Source: an uncultured Aggregatibacter sp. (GTDB taxonomy: Bacteria > Pseudomonadota > Gammaproteobacteria > Enterobacterales > Pasteurellaceae). From it: a stretch of 64,000 nt of DNA. This document shows, one piece after another, positions 34,467 to 43,794 of the stretch. The notes beneath the pieces are model-generated. The model ran no database searches. It saw only the letters and a list, made by a program, of their open reading frames with translations, and was not told where the DNA came from. The stretch spans positions 11,061 to 75,060 of the forward strand of contig NZ_CABFLM010000104.1 in NCBI RefSeq assembly GCF_901873365.1. Direction: 5' to 3'. Position 1 is the first letter of the stretch, and every line of letters starts with the position of its first letter. The position numbers and the translations under genes were made by a program.

Positions 34467-35588
34467 TTAATGAGTTCCCTTCAGAAAGTGTTCTTTGTGA
34501 GTATGAATCGACATAATTAGTCCGAAACCTGCCATAATCGCCACATAAGAGGTGCCGCCATAACTCACCAACGGCAACGGCACGCCTACCACCGGTAAAA
34601 TGCCACTGACCATACCAATATTCACAAAAACGTAAACAAAGAAAATTAACGTTAATGCGCCAACTAAAATGCGTCCGAATGCACTTTGTGCACTCACACC
34701 AATCATGAGACCGCGCGCAATAATAAATAAGTAAATCGCTAGTAAAATTAAAAAGCCCACCATGCCATATTCTTCACTTAATACAGCAAAAATGAAATCC
34801 GTATGCGGTTCCGGTAAAAATTCTAATTGGGATTGCGTGCCTTGCATCCAGCCTTTACCCCATAAGCCACCTGAACCGATAGCAATTTTGGACTGCCAAA
34901 TGTGGTATCCCGCTCCCAATAAATCTTTTTCCGGATCAAAAAGGGTTAATACGCGAGCACGTTGATAATCGTGCATTAAGTAAAACCACATAATAGGGAT
35001 AAAGCCGGCAAGCCCGATGATGGCGGCTAAAATCAGCCACCAACTCATCCCCGCCAAAAATATCACAAATAACCCTGAGCCGCTAACCAACACGGAAGTC
35101 CCTAAATCCGGCTGAACTGCCACCAGCAGGGTCGGCACAATAATAATGATTAAGGCAATAAAGGTTTCTTTCAGTTTAATCGGTTGTGGGCGATTCCCTA
35201 AATATACTGCCACCATTAATGGCACCGCTAACTTCACAATCTCCGACGGCTGAAAACGCACGATCCCTAAATCTAACCACCGTTGCGCGCCCTTACTCGT
35301 TGTCCCAATTAAATCCACTAAAATGAGCATCGCAATTCCAAGCCCAAATAAATAAGGTGCAATGCGCTTATAAAAATTAGGCGAAAGCTGTGCCATTACG
35401 AGCATGACCGCAAACCCTAAAACAACCTGAATAATACGGCTCTGAAACATCGCCTCATTCGCGCCGGACGCGCTATATAACACCAGCATGCCGTAACCGG
35501 TAATCACGACTAGACCAATAAATAACCACAAATCAATGTGCAGGCGACGCCATAATTTCTGCCAAACCTGACGCTCATTCATTTTCAT
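34467..35588 (-). CDS. rodA: RodA, SEDS peptidoglycan glycosyltransferase
   Basis: Polymerises glycan strands in the cell-elongation machinery together with PBP2. The product of 373 residues has about ten transmembrane helices and the SEDS blocks GAQRWLDLGIVRFQPSE, VAVQPDLGTS and GVPLPLVSYGGTS; the catalytic Asp of the PDLG-type loop is present. ATG at 35588 has AGGAG nine bases upstream; ATG at 35582 is the alternative. The start overlaps mrdA by 14 bases. Operon rsfS-rlmH-mrdA-rodA-rlpA-dacA. Confidence 0.95.
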   Translation of the reverse strand: MKMNERQVWQKLWRRLHIDLWLFIGLVVITGYGMLVLYSASGANEAMFQSRIIQVVLGFAVMLVMAQLSPNFYKRIAPYLFGLGIAMLILVDLIGTTSKGAQRWLDLGIVRFQPSEIVKLAVPLMVAVYLGNRPQPIKLKETFIALIIIIVPTLLVAVQPDLGTSVLVSGSGLFVIFLAGMSWWLILAAIIGLAGFIPIMWFYLMHDYQRARVLTLFDPEKDLLGAGYHIWQSKIAIGSGGLWGKGWMQGTQSQLEFLPEPHTDFIFAVLSEEYGMVGFLILLAIYLFIIARGLMIGVSAQSAFGRILVGALTLIFFVYVFVNIGMVSGILPVVGVPLPLVSYGGTSYVAIMAGFGLIMSIHTHKEHFLKGTH

Positions 35589-37515
35589 TTGTTGATACTC
35601 CTGCCGGCATAAAGTCAGTGGGTTCGCCCATGAGCGGTTCACTTGTCTGTCTAAAATAATAATCCATGATTTTTCTCACCAGCGGTGCGGCATTACTTGA
35701 CCCGCCTCCGGCATTTTCTAAAATAATGGACACCACCACTTTGGGGTTGTCATAGGGTGCAAAAGCAGTAAACCACGCATGGTCATGTAATTCTTTTTTT
35801 AGCGCACCGGCATTATAACTTTGATTTTCTTTTAAACTAAATACTTGCGCCGTGCCGGATTTGCCTGCCACCCGATAAGGCGCACCGGCAAACGCTTTAC
35901 GACCGGTACCTGCCGCCGAGTTCACGACGTTATACATGCCGCGTTTTGCGACATCCCAATAATATTGCTTAGGCTCGGTAATATCAGCGTATAATTTCGG
36001 ATCTTGATAAGGTTCAATCGTTGTTCCCTCAATACGTTTCATTAAATGAGGCGTCATGACTTTACCGTTATTCACTAATATACTGGTGGCTTTCGCTAAT
36101 TGAAGTGGCGTAGCCGTCCAATACCCTTGCCCAATTCCCACAGAAATCGTATCACCTTGCACCCAAGGTTTTTTGTAACGTTTCTGTTTCCATTCCCGAG
36201 TGGGCATATTAGCACTGGTTTCCTCTTGAATATCAATACCGGTCGGCACACCAAAGCCAAACCGTTTCATCCAACCGGATAAACGATCAATGCCTAAATT
36301 ATAGGCGGTTTGATAAAAATAGGTATCCGACGATTCGGTAATTGCCTTATTCAAATCCGTCATACCATGCCCGCCACGACGCCAATCACGGAAGCGTTTT
36401 GTGGTATTCGGCAACACCCAGTAACCGGGGTCAGAAATGGTCATTTCCGGCGTAATCACGTTCTCCTGCAACGCCGATACCGCAATAAACGGTTTCACCG
36501 TCGATGCCGGCGGATATGCGCCTTGGGTCACACGACTATACAAGGGGCGATTCGGATCATTTAATAAACGACGGTAATCTTCACCGGAAATACCATCTAC
36601 AAACAAATTATTATCATAACTTGGCACTGAAACCATCGCTAATACGCTGTTATCTTTCGGATCCATCACCACAACTGCCCCTTTTTGCCCCGCCAAGAGA
36701 TCGGTAATATAAAGCTGCAAATTTAAATCAATCGTCAGATGAATGCTCTTGCCGGCGACAGCCGGTTGTTCGCGTAATTTACGAATCACTTTGCCGCGAC
36801 TATTCACTTCCACTTCTTCAAAACCGGTGGTGCCATGCAACGCATCTTCATAATAACGTTCAATACCTAACTTACCTAAATCGTGCGTGCCTGAATAGTT
36901 GGCAAATTTTTCTTCTTTTTTTAATCGTTCGACATCACGATCGTTAATTTTAGAGACATACCCTAAAATGTGCGTTAACGGCTCGCCGTATAAATAGTGC
37001 CGTTTGAAATAAGGTTTCACATCCAAGCTTGGAAAATTGTATTGGTTTACTGAAAAACGCGCGATTTGCTCTTCCGTCAAATTAGGCTTTAATAAAATCG
37101 GGGTATAGCGTGAAGAACGTTGCCGTTCTTTTTTAAAGTTCTCGATATCCGTATCAGTTAAACCGACCAACACTTTCAATTCTTCAAAAGTGCGGTCTAA
37201 ATTTTCCACTTTTTCCGGCACAATATACAATCCGAAAAAGGTTAAATTTTCAGCTAAAATTTGCCCATTACGATCATAAATCAACCCACGTGTCGGCGGT
37301 AACGGCAACAATTTAATTCGATTGCCATTAGAACGGGTTTGATAGCTGTCGTAATTCACCACCTGCAAATCGTAAAGATTTAAGATTAAAATTACTGATA
37401 ACGCCAACACCCCGATAAATGACACCAAGGCGCGACGAGCAAATAAATTGCGCTCGGCCTTTTTATCACGAATCGGATCGTATTGTGGTTGCGACAATAA
37501 TTTTTTTAAGTTCAT
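35575..37515 (-). CDS. mrdA: Penicillin-binding protein 2, elongation transpeptidase
   Basis: Cross-links peptidoglycan during rod elongation, working with RodA. The 646-residue product has a short cytoplasmic head, one transmembrane helix (about residues 30-48), a pedestal domain and the transpeptidase domain with PASTVKPF (Ser-x-x-Lys), SSDTYFYQ (Ser-x-Asp variant usual for PBP2) and KSGTAQVF (Lys-Ser/Thr-Gly). Length is near E. coli PBP2 (633). Its ATG directly follows the rlmH stop. Confidence 0.96.
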   Translation of the reverse strand: MNLKKLLSQPQYDPIRDKKAERNLFARRALVSFIGVLALSVILILNLYDLQVVNYDSYQTRSNGNRIKLLPLPPTRGLIYDRNGQILAENLTFFGLYIVPEKVENLDRTFEELKVLVGLTDTDIENFKKERQRSSRYTPILLKPNLTEEQIARFSVNQYNFPSLDVKPYFKRHYLYGEPLTHILGYVSKINDRDVERLKKEEKFANYSGTHDLGKLGIERYYEDALHGTTGFEEVEVNSRGKVIRKLREQPAVAGKSIHLTIDLNLQLYITDLLAGQKGAVVVMDPKDNSVLAMVSVPSYDNNLFVDGISGEDYRRLLNDPNRPLYSRVTQGAYPPASTVKPFIAVSALQENVITPEMTISDPGYWVLPNTTKRFRDWRRGGHGMTDLNKAITESSDTYFYQTAYNLGIDRLSGWMKRFGFGVPTGIDIQEETSANMPTREWKQKRYKKPWVQGDTISVGIGQGYWTATPLQLAKATSILVNNGKVMTPHLMKRIEGTTIEPYQDPKLYADITEPKQYYWDVAKRGMYNVVNSAAGTGRKAFAGAPYRVAGKSGTAQVFSLKENQSYNAGALKKELHDHAWFTAFAPYDNPKVVVSIILENAGGGSSNAAPLVRKIMDYYFRQTSEPLMGEPTDFMPAGVSTNENE

Positions 37516-37983
37516 TTATTCTCGATGATAAGGATGATTGGTGGTTAACGACCACGCACGGTATAAGCTCTCTGCGACAACCACGCGCACTAACGGATGT
37601 GGCAAGGTTAAAGGCGATAATGACCAACTTTGTTCAGCGGCAGCCTTGCATTCAGGTGAAAGTCCTTCCGGCCCGCCGATAAGTAAACAGACATCTCGCC
37701 CGTCATTTTTCCAACCTTCCAGCTGTTGCGCTAATTGTTCGGTGGTCCACGGTTTGCCGGGAATATCCAATGTTACGATTTTGCCCTTTCCGGCCGAAGT
37801 CAACATGGCTTTGCCTTCCTGTTCCAAAATCCGTTTAATATCCGCGTTTTTGCCCCGCTTACCGGCAGGTATTTCAATCAATTCAAAAGGCATATCTTTG
37901 GGAAAGCGACGTTGGTATTCCTCAAAGCCTGTGGTTACCCACGCCGGCATTTTGGTTCCAACGGCAATTAACTGAATTTTCAT
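37516..37983 (-). CDS. rlmH: RlmH, 23S rRNA pseudouridine-1915 N3-methyltransferase
   Basis: SPOUT-class methyltransferase that modifies helix 69 of 23S rRNA. The 155-residue product matches the E. coli length exactly. It starts MKIQLIAVGTKMPAWV and has the SPOUT knot blocks LLIGGPEGLS and SLSPLTLPHPLVRVVVAESLYRA with LTTNHPYH at the end. It sits between rsfS and mrdA, as in most gamma-proteobacteria, separated from rsfS by 48 bases with a single uptake sequence. Confidence 0.97.
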   Translation of the reverse strand: MKIQLIAVGTKMPAWVTTGFEEYQRRFPKDMPFELIEIPAGKRGKNADIKRILEQEGKAMLTSAGKGKIVTLDIPGKPWTTEQLAQQLEGWKNDGRDVCLLIGGPEGLSPECKAAAEQSWSLSPLTLPHPLVRVVVAESLYRAWSLTTNHPYHRE

Positions 37984-38031
37984 CCTCGCGCCTCAAAAAA
38001 CGTCGTAAAAAACGACCGCACTTTATGTGCC

Positions 38032-38340
38032 CTATGCCCAAAGTTTTTCCAGTTGATACATTTCGCGGCTTTCCGCCTGCATGATATGTACAATAGCTTC
38101 ACCTAAATCCACAACGACCCAATCAGCCGTTTCTTTGCCTTCATCGCCAAACACATCAATGCCGGCAAGCTTACATTCGGTGATTAATTTCTGCGCCAAG
38201 GAAGACACATGACGGGAAGAGGTGCCGGTGCATAAAATCATGGTATCGGTGATAGATGACTTCCCTTTTACGTTTAACGGTAAAATGTCCGTGGCTTTTA
38301 AATCCTCTAATTTATTCACCACAAACTCGACTAACGACAT
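38032..38340 (-). CDS. rsfS: Ribosome silencing factor RsfS
   Basis: Binds ribosomal protein uL14 and keeps subunits apart in starvation. The 102-residue product (105 in E. coli) has DTMILCTGTSSRHVSSLAQKL, the GDEGKETADWVVVDLGEAIVHIM core and the YQLEKLW end typical of the family. First gene of the cell-elongation operon in this window; no nadD precedes it, rhlB does instead. Confidence 0.94.
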   Translation of the reverse strand: MSLVEFVVNKLEDLKATDILPLNVKGKSSITDTMILCTGTSSRHVSSLAQKLITECKLAGIDVFGDEGKETADWVVVDLGEAIVHIMQAESREMYQLEKLWA

Positions 38341-38406
38341 ATTTTCTCCTCAATTCAAAAAAACGGCGAATTTTAGCATTGAATAAAATCAACGCCAATC
38401 CTTTGG

Positions 38407-39663
38407 CTAGCGTTTCGCGCGAAACGGCTTACGACGTTGATTGTTCGGCGTGCTAGAATTGCCTTCCCGTTTCAAGCGATAAGGCTTTGGAATATCCTGC
38501 AACAACGCATTCGGATCATATTGACTCACCGGAATGCTGTGCCCAATGTATTCTTCAATCGCCGGGAGATTCATGGCGTATTGTTCACACGCAAAGCTAA
38601 TGGAAATCCCACTTTCGCCCGCACGGCCGGTACGCCCAATGCGATGAACATAATCTTCCCGATCATCCGGCAAATCATAGTTGAACACGTGTGTAACCTC
38701 TGCAATGTGTAATCCACGTGCCGCCACATCGGTCGCCACTAAAATATCCAACTCGCCATCGGTAAATTGTTTCAACAAAGAAAGGCGTTTTTTCTGCGCC
38801 ACATCGCCGGTTAACAAACCGACACGATGCCCATCCGCGGCTAAATAACCCCAAATCGCCTCACATTGATGTTTCGTATTAGCGAAGATAATGCAACGCT
38901 CCGGCCATTCCTCCTCCAACAAGGTGAGCAATAGCGGAATTTTATCCTGGTTAGACGGGTAAAATAATTCTTCTTTAATTTGCTGCCCGGTTTTTTGTTC
39001 CGGCTCAATTTCCACGTATTCCGGATCATTCATATCTTCAAAAGCGAGTTCGCGCACTTTGTAAGACAGCGTGGCGGAAAACAGCATCGTCAGACGTTGT
39101 TGCGGAGGCGGACATTTACGCAACAAATAACGAATATCGCGAATAAAACCTAAATCAAACATCCGATCCGCTTCATCCAACACCACGGTTTGAATCTGAT
39201 CCAAGCGGATAATGCCCTGCTTCACATAATCAATGACGCGTCCGGTTGTGCCAATAAGCACATCCACGCCGTTTTCGATGGCTTTTAATTGCTTGTCATA
39301 GCCATCACCACCATAAGCAAGTGCGGTCTTAAATTTCGTTGTTTTTAAGAAAATCTGTGCATCATGTTCAATTTGCACCGCCAATTCACGGGTCGGTGCC
39401 AAAATCAACGCACGCGGTTGATTCTTATCCGTCTCGGTTGGGTGAGTTAATAAATGGTGAAAAAGTGCGGTCAAAAATGCGATGGTTTTTCCCGTGCCGG
39501 TTTGCGCTTGCCCTGCCACATCTTTTCCTTGCAATGTTACCGGCAAGGACAACGCCTGAATTGGCGTACAAAATTCAAACCCATTTATCGTTAATGCTTG
39601 CAGTACCAAAGGATGCAACGGTAAATCGGCAAAACGTGCCGAACTTAAATAATTCTCTTGCAT
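38407..39663 (-). CDS. rhlB: RhlB, DEAD-box RNA helicase of the degradosome
   Basis: Unwinds structured RNA for RNase E and PNPase. The product of about 418 residues has Q motif FCTPIQALSLPV, Walker A AQTGTGKT, APTRELAVQ, the DEAD box VLDEADRMFDLG, FSATLS and HRIGRTGRAGESG; the YGGDGYDKQLKAIE and ELFYPSNQDK segments identify RhlB rather than SrmB or DeaD. The C-terminal tail is short and basic. ATG at 39663 (MQENYLSSARF) is preferred by family alignment; upstream ATGs at 39681 and 39669 lack a ribosome site too. Divergent from rho, its neighbour in E. coli as well. Confidence 0.93.
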   Translation of the reverse strand: MQENYLSSARFADLPLHPLVLQALTINGFEFCTPIQALSLPVTLQGKDVAGQAQTGTGKTIAFLTALFHHLLTHPTETDKNQPRALILAPTRELAVQIEHDAQIFLKTTKFKTALAYGGDGYDKQLKAIENGVDVLIGTTGRVIDYVKQGIIRLDQIQTVVLDEADRMFDLGFIRDIRYLLRKCPPPQQRLTMLFSATLSYKVRELAFEDMNDPEYVEIEPEQKTGQQIKEELFYPSNQDKIPLLLTLLEEEWPERCIIFANTKHQCEAIWGYLAADGHRVGLLTGDVAQKKRLSLLKQFTDGELDILVATDVAARGLHIAEVTHVFNYDLPDDREDYVHRIGRTGRAGESGISISFACEQYAMNLPAIEEYIGHSIPVSQYDPNALLQDIPKPYRLKREGNSSTPNNQRRKPFRAKR

Positions 39664-39681
39664 AATCATCAATTCAATCAT

Positions 39682-39951
39682 AAAAAATTGGCGCTAAGCA
39701 TAGCATGAACGGGAAAAATCCCCAAAAATTCGGCACAATTAATTTAATGGCTACTGTGAAATACGAAATATCCCTCAAAAAACACCGCTAAAAAGAACCG
39801 CACTTTCGATTTTTCCTGCTTAATAAAATTGGAAAAAGACCGTTTAAAACTAGACAGGCTAGTAATTTAATGCTAATTTACGCACCAATTTCAAAATCAC
39901 CTCTTTTTATTTATATCTAAATATCAAATCTAAACAACTCTCAAATTAACT
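39682..39951 (+). promoter_or_regulatory. rhlB-rho intergenic region and rho leader
   Basis: About 270 bases without a gene. It holds one uptake sequence (ACCGCACTTT near 39798) and A/T-rich sequence before rho. In E. coli rho has a long leader with Rho-dependent self-attenuation; the pyrimidine-rich, C-containing stretch 39880-39950 could serve that here. No clear terminator or operator was found. Confidence 0.4.
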
Positions 39952-41214
39952 ATGCATCTTACAGAACTTAAAAATATGCCTGTTTCCGATCTTGTGAGAC
40001 TTGGCGAAGGACAAATGGGCTTGGAAAATTTAGCCCGTTTACGCAAACAAGACATCGTTTTTGCCATTTTGAAACAACATGCGAAAGGCGGAGAAGATAT
40101 TTTCGGTGGTGGCGTTTTGGAAATTTTACCGGATGGTTTTGGATTTCTACGTTCGGCAGACAGTTCCTATTTAGCCGGCCCGGATGACATCTACGTTTCG
40201 CCAAGCCAAATCCGTCGTTTCAATTTGCAAACCGGGGATAAAATCGAAGGGAAAATTCGACCGCCAAAAGAAGGCGAACGCTACTTTGCCCTCCTTAAAG
40301 TTGACCAAGTCAATGACGACAAACCGGAAGTCTCCCGCAGCAAAATCCTTTTCGAAAACTTAACCCCATTACATGCCAACTCCCGTTTAAGAATGGAACG
40401 CGGCAACGGCTCTACCGAAGATTTAACCGCCCGAATTTTAGATTTAGCCGCCCCTATCGGGAAAGGCCAACGTGGTTTGATCGTCGCGCCACCGAAAGCG
40501 GGGAAAACCATGTTGTTGCAAAATATTGCACAAAGCATTACCCACAACTACCCTGACGTGGAACTTATTGTGTTATTGATCGATGAGCGCCCTGAAGAAG
40601 TTACGGAAATGCAACGCTCCGTAAAAGGAGAAGTGATTGCTTCTACTTTCGATGAACCGGCAACCCGTCACGTTCAAGTGGCAGAAATGGTGATCGAAAA
40701 AGCCAAACGTTCTGTAGAACACAAAAAAGACGTGGTGATTTTACTCGACTCCATTACCCGTTTGGCGCGCGCTTATAACACCGTGACTCCGGCATCCGGT
40801 AAGATTTTATCCGGTGGTGTGGACGCCAACGCATTACACCGTCCAAAACGTTTCTTCGGGGCCGCGCGTAACGTGGAAGAAGGCGGTAGCTTAACGATTA
40901 TCGCCACCGCATTAGTAGATACCGGCTCCAAAATGGATGAAGTGATCTTCGAAGAATTTAAAGGTACCGGTAACATGGAATTGCATCTTTCTCGTAAGAT
41001 CGCGGAAAAACGCGTATTCCCGGCTATCGACTTTAATCGTTCAGGCACCCGTAAAGAAGACTTGCTCACCACCCCTGACGAACTACAAAAAATGTGGATC
41101 CTACGCAAAATCCTTAACCCAATGGGCGAAGTGGAAGCGATGGAATTCCTTATCGACAAACTCGCTGTGGCAAAAACCAACGAAGCCTTCTTTGAAATTA
41201 TGAAACGTTCATAA
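39952..41214 (+). CDS. rho: Transcription termination factor Rho
   Basis: Hexameric RNA helicase that ends untranslated transcripts. The 420-residue product (419 in E. coli) has the N-terminal helix bundle (MHLTELKNMPVSDL), the RNA-binding OB fold (GFGFLRSADSSYLAGPDDIYVSPSQIRRF), P-loop APPKAGKTML, Walker B VVILLDSITRLARAYN, the Q-loop ASGKILSGG and R-loop region GSLTIIATALVDTGSKMDE. Divergent from rhlB and followed by a strong terminator. Confidence 0.98.
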   Translation: MHLTELKNMPVSDLVRLGEGQMGLENLARLRKQDIVFAILKQHAKGGEDIFGGGVLEILPDGFGFLRSADSSYLAGPDDIYVSPSQIRRFNLQTGDKIEGKIRPPKEGERYFALLKVDQVNDDKPEVSRSKILFENLTPLHANSRLRMERGNGSTEDLTARILDLAAPIGKGQRGLIVAPPKAGKTMLLQNIAQSITHNYPDVELIVLLIDERPEEVTEMQRSVKGEVIASTFDEPATRHVQVAEMVIEKAKRSVEHKKDVVILLDSITRLARAYNTVTPASGKILSGGVDANALHRPKRFFGAARNVEEGGSLTIIATALVDTGSKMDEVIFEEFKGTGNMELHLSRKIAEKRVFPAIDFNRSGTRKEDLLTTPDELQKMWILRKILNPMGEVEAMEFLIDKLAVAKTNEAFFEIMKRS

Positions 41215-41259
41215 TGAATCTTTGAAATACTGAATGCGTATTCAGTACATGAGATAAAC

Positions 41260-41289
41260 AAAGGGCTTGATATGAATCAAGCCCTTTTT
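41260..41289 (+). terminator. Intrinsic terminator after rho
   Basis: AAAGGGCTTGAT (41260-41271) pairs with ATCAAGCCCTTT (41276-41287), followed by T residues. A second, T-less dyad TACTGAAT-GCGT-ATTCAGTA lies just before it (41228-41247). Confidence 0.9.
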
Positions 41290-41325
41290 AGTGTCTCTTT
41301 TAATGAGACGTTGTCGCCGATTTTT

Positions 41326-43662
41326 CTACTTTTCCTTGTTGATGTCTTTTCCCTTATTTACTTCCTTTTCCTTGCTCGTTTCAACATTTTCTTTATGGGT
41401 TTCAACGCTTTCTGATTTTTGAACGACATCCTCTTTAACAGGATTTTCTTGAACCGCACTTTCATTCGCGGAATGTTCCTTTACCTCCGGTTTACCGGAA
41501 TCCTGTAGTGCAGCCGAGTCTTTCGTTGCTTCTATCGCTACCACAGGAGGATTAACCGTTTCATCCGCTTTATTCGACTCCTCTAACACCACAGGCGTTT
41601 CCGTTTCATGTTGTTCAGCTTTCTGAAGCGTTTCTTGTTCAAGTGCTTCCTGTTCAGCCGCGGCTTTCCGTTCAGCTTCCGCCTGAGCAAGACGTTCCTG
41701 ACGAATCGCCTCTAACGTTTTACCGTTCACAAGCCATTCCTTGTCCTTTTCCAAGGTCATGACATACTTTCCATCTTGCTCAGTGAAAAGAGGTATCAGC
41801 TTACCTTCGGGTTTGAGTTCCGTCTGCCATGATTGCCAAAACATCGAATTCTTTTTGATTGTTGACGCAGCTTCCTGTGTATCATCTAGTAGCGCCTTAT
41901 CAAATGAAAACGTCATTTTTCCCTTAAGATTTTGCTTAAACAACCCAGCAGACTTTTTACTCTCCTGTAGCACAGATACCGCCCCTTTAAGAGCAAGGTT
42001 CACAGGATAAGCTTTGGTTGTCGGATAGGTATTGAGATTCAATGCTACCGTTGTGCTCTCTGTTGACAGATCCAGTGTAGCCCAGAGATCATCGAACATT
42101 TTCTTATAACTTTCCGGTGGAAAATACGCAGTACACAAGAGACTATGCATTCCCATACAGAATTGCGTTATTGCTAACCGAGGGTAATTGTTTAGCACCA
42201 TCGGCATATTTATCTGCAATCCCTCAAGTTGCACTTGCAAATCAGGCAAGGCTAACGTTTTCAATGAAAGGTGCGATGTCCCGTAATAATGTTGATTTTC
42301 CACCTTCGCATCACCGTTTACCGCCAACGCCTCCAACGCTACATCATCATAGCGAAAAGCCTTCAGCGTCATCTCCCAATGTGCCTTATCTTCCATGGAC
42401 TTCACCCATTGATCTCTCAAGGCGGATAATGCTTGACTCGCTTCTTTTGGTGGTGTTTTGGTCGCCAGCGCTTCTAAATAAAACGGAATAAACGCGAATT
42501 CATTTTGTAACGGATAGTCATCCAGTTGATAGCGAATATCCGCACCGCTAAGTTGCCATTGTTTCGCTGGTTCTGCCGGAGTTTGTTTGACATCGGCTGC
42601 CTTTAATTGCAATGAAATACCGGCTTTGGCAAGGTCCGTATTGTTTAATTCAAGCTGGAGTGCAGTGTCCTTTAAAGAAAAATAAGGCTGCTGATCTTTC
42701 GGCACGTCAATGGATTTCACCGACAGCGAACCGTTAAAACGGTCATTATGGGTCAGCACACCAATGACAAAATTCACGGCATTTTTAACACTCGGCTGAT
42801 TGTTCAATGCATTAAATTCACTGGCAAAATCCACCGCACTTTGCACGCCTTGTTGCTCAAGATTCAGTGATAAGCCACGCACAATCGTTGGATTTTCCTC
42901 TGCCTTATGCGCTTTATCGGTAATTTGGAAAGTTTCACTATTAAATTGTGTCAATAAATCTCGTTGCTGTATCTCGGGATGCGGTTTGACATCAAGACGA
43001 TAAACGGCGTTTTTTAACTGAATTTTCGTGTTTTCACCATTTAATAAATCCACCTCAACTTGCTTGGCATTCAGTTCTAATAGCCGAATAGCATATTCAT
43101 TATCATCGACCCGCTGTAATTGCGCATGCCCTTGCAGCTGTTCTAATTTGCTGTTTTTATCATAATTAAATCCGCTCAGCGTGGATTTCACCTTGATATT
43201 TTTGCTACTTGGATCAAAGTTAAATAGCACAGAAAGCGTTTGCGTTTTGTTCGTAAAATCACGAAATTCAGTAACAAGATCCGATTGCAAATAATCACCT
43301 ACCGGAGAAAATTTGCTGTTAATGGTGTTTTTATCAAGCGTGATATTAAGATTTTTATTTAATTGACGCACCAACTGTTCGGAAAGCTGAGATTCTGCCG
43401 TAATAAAAAAAGGCAACGCCGTCAGTTTAGTCGAAATCACCTCTGTGCGCTTACCCTCACTATTTTCCAAGCTAAATGTGAGGTCTCGACTAAAAAAATG
43501 ATTTCCCGTTTCGGTGACATGAAGGCTGAGCTGATTATCTAAAGAATAAGGGAATTTTTGCAAAACCCGATCCACTTGCTGGTTGGTATAAAACTGCGCG
43601 CCCCCACCCAGTGCAACAAGGATGGAAGCAAGGGTTAAAGTAACTTTTCTTTTTTTACTCAT
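41326..43662 (-). CDS. YdgA-like protein (DUF945) with a long charged C-terminal tail
   Basis: From ATG at 43662 the product has 778 residues. It begins with a short basic head and one membrane helix (VTLTLASILVALGGGAQFY), like E. coli YdgA/YihF (DUF945), followed by a long periplasmic domain with repeated beta-strand-like stretches (LPFFITAESQLSEQLVRQLN, FNFDPSSKNIKVKSTLSG). The function of DUF945 is unknown; envelope location is inferred. The last 100 or so residues are a low-complexity tail rich in Glu, Lys, Ala and Val (EAERKAAAEQEALEQETLQK and onward), ending KGKDINKEK. It is much longer than YdgA (about 500). Convergent with rho and behind the Afu operon. Confidence 0.8.
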   Translation of the reverse strand: MSKKRKVTLTLASILVALGGGAQFYTNQQVDRVLQKFPYSLDNQLSLHVTETGNHFFSRDLTFSLENSEGKRTEVISTKLTALPFFITAESQLSEQLVRQLNKNLNITLDKNTINSKFSPVGDYLQSDLVTEFRDFTNKTQTLSVLFNFDPSSKNIKVKSTLSGFNYDKNSKLEQLQGHAQLQRVDDNEYAIRLLELNAKQVEVDLLNGENTKIQLKNAVYRLDVKPHPEIQQRDLLTQFNSETFQITDKAHKAEENPTIVRGLSLNLEQQGVQSAVDFASEFNALNNQPSVKNAVNFVIGVLTHNDRFNGSLSVKSIDVPKDQQPYFSLKDTALQLELNNTDLAKAGISLQLKAADVKQTPAEPAKQWQLSGADIRYQLDDYPLQNEFAFIPFYLEALATKTPPKEASQALSALRDQWVKSMEDKAHWEMTLKAFRYDDVALEALAVNGDAKVENQHYYGTSHLSLKTLALPDLQVQLEGLQINMPMVLNNYPRLAITQFCMGMHSLLCTAYFPPESYKKMFDDLWATLDLSTESTTVALNLNTYPTTKAYPVNLALKGAVSVLQESKKSAGLFKQNLKGKMTFSFDKALLDDTQEAASTIKKNSMFWQSWQTELKPEGKLIPLFTEQDGKYVMTLEKDKEWLVNGKTLEAIRQERLAQAEAERKAAAEQEALEQETLQKAEQHETETPVVLEESNKADETVNPPVVAIEATKDSAALQDSGKPEVKEHSANESAVQENPVKEDVVQKSESVETHKENVETSKEKEVNKGKDINKEK

Positions 43663-43734
43663 GTTATTCTCAAACTTAGATGAAAAACGTTTAGACGAAT
43701 TGATCACGTCAATTTTAAAAGTGCCGTAAATAAT

Positions 43735-43772
43735 AACCGCACTTTACTCTTTTGAATACAAAGTGCGGTTAA
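43735..43772 (-). terminator. Uptake-sequence pair after the Afu operon
   Basis: AACCGCACTTT (43735-43745) and AAAGTGCGGTT (43760-43770) are an 11-bp inverted pair with a 14-base loop, about 25 bases past the afuC stop. A near-match copy (AAAAGTGCCGT, one base off the core) lies at 43717-43727. Confidence 0.7.
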
Positions 43773-43794
43773 AATTTCAATTATTTTTTAATTT

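Noticed and set aside
37538..37975. 145-codon plus-strand frame opposite rlmH
   Set aside because: Covers the same bases as the complete, well-conserved RlmH gene.
40773..41261. 162-codon minus-strand frame opposite rho
   Set aside because: Shadow of rho; rho has full motif support and codon use.
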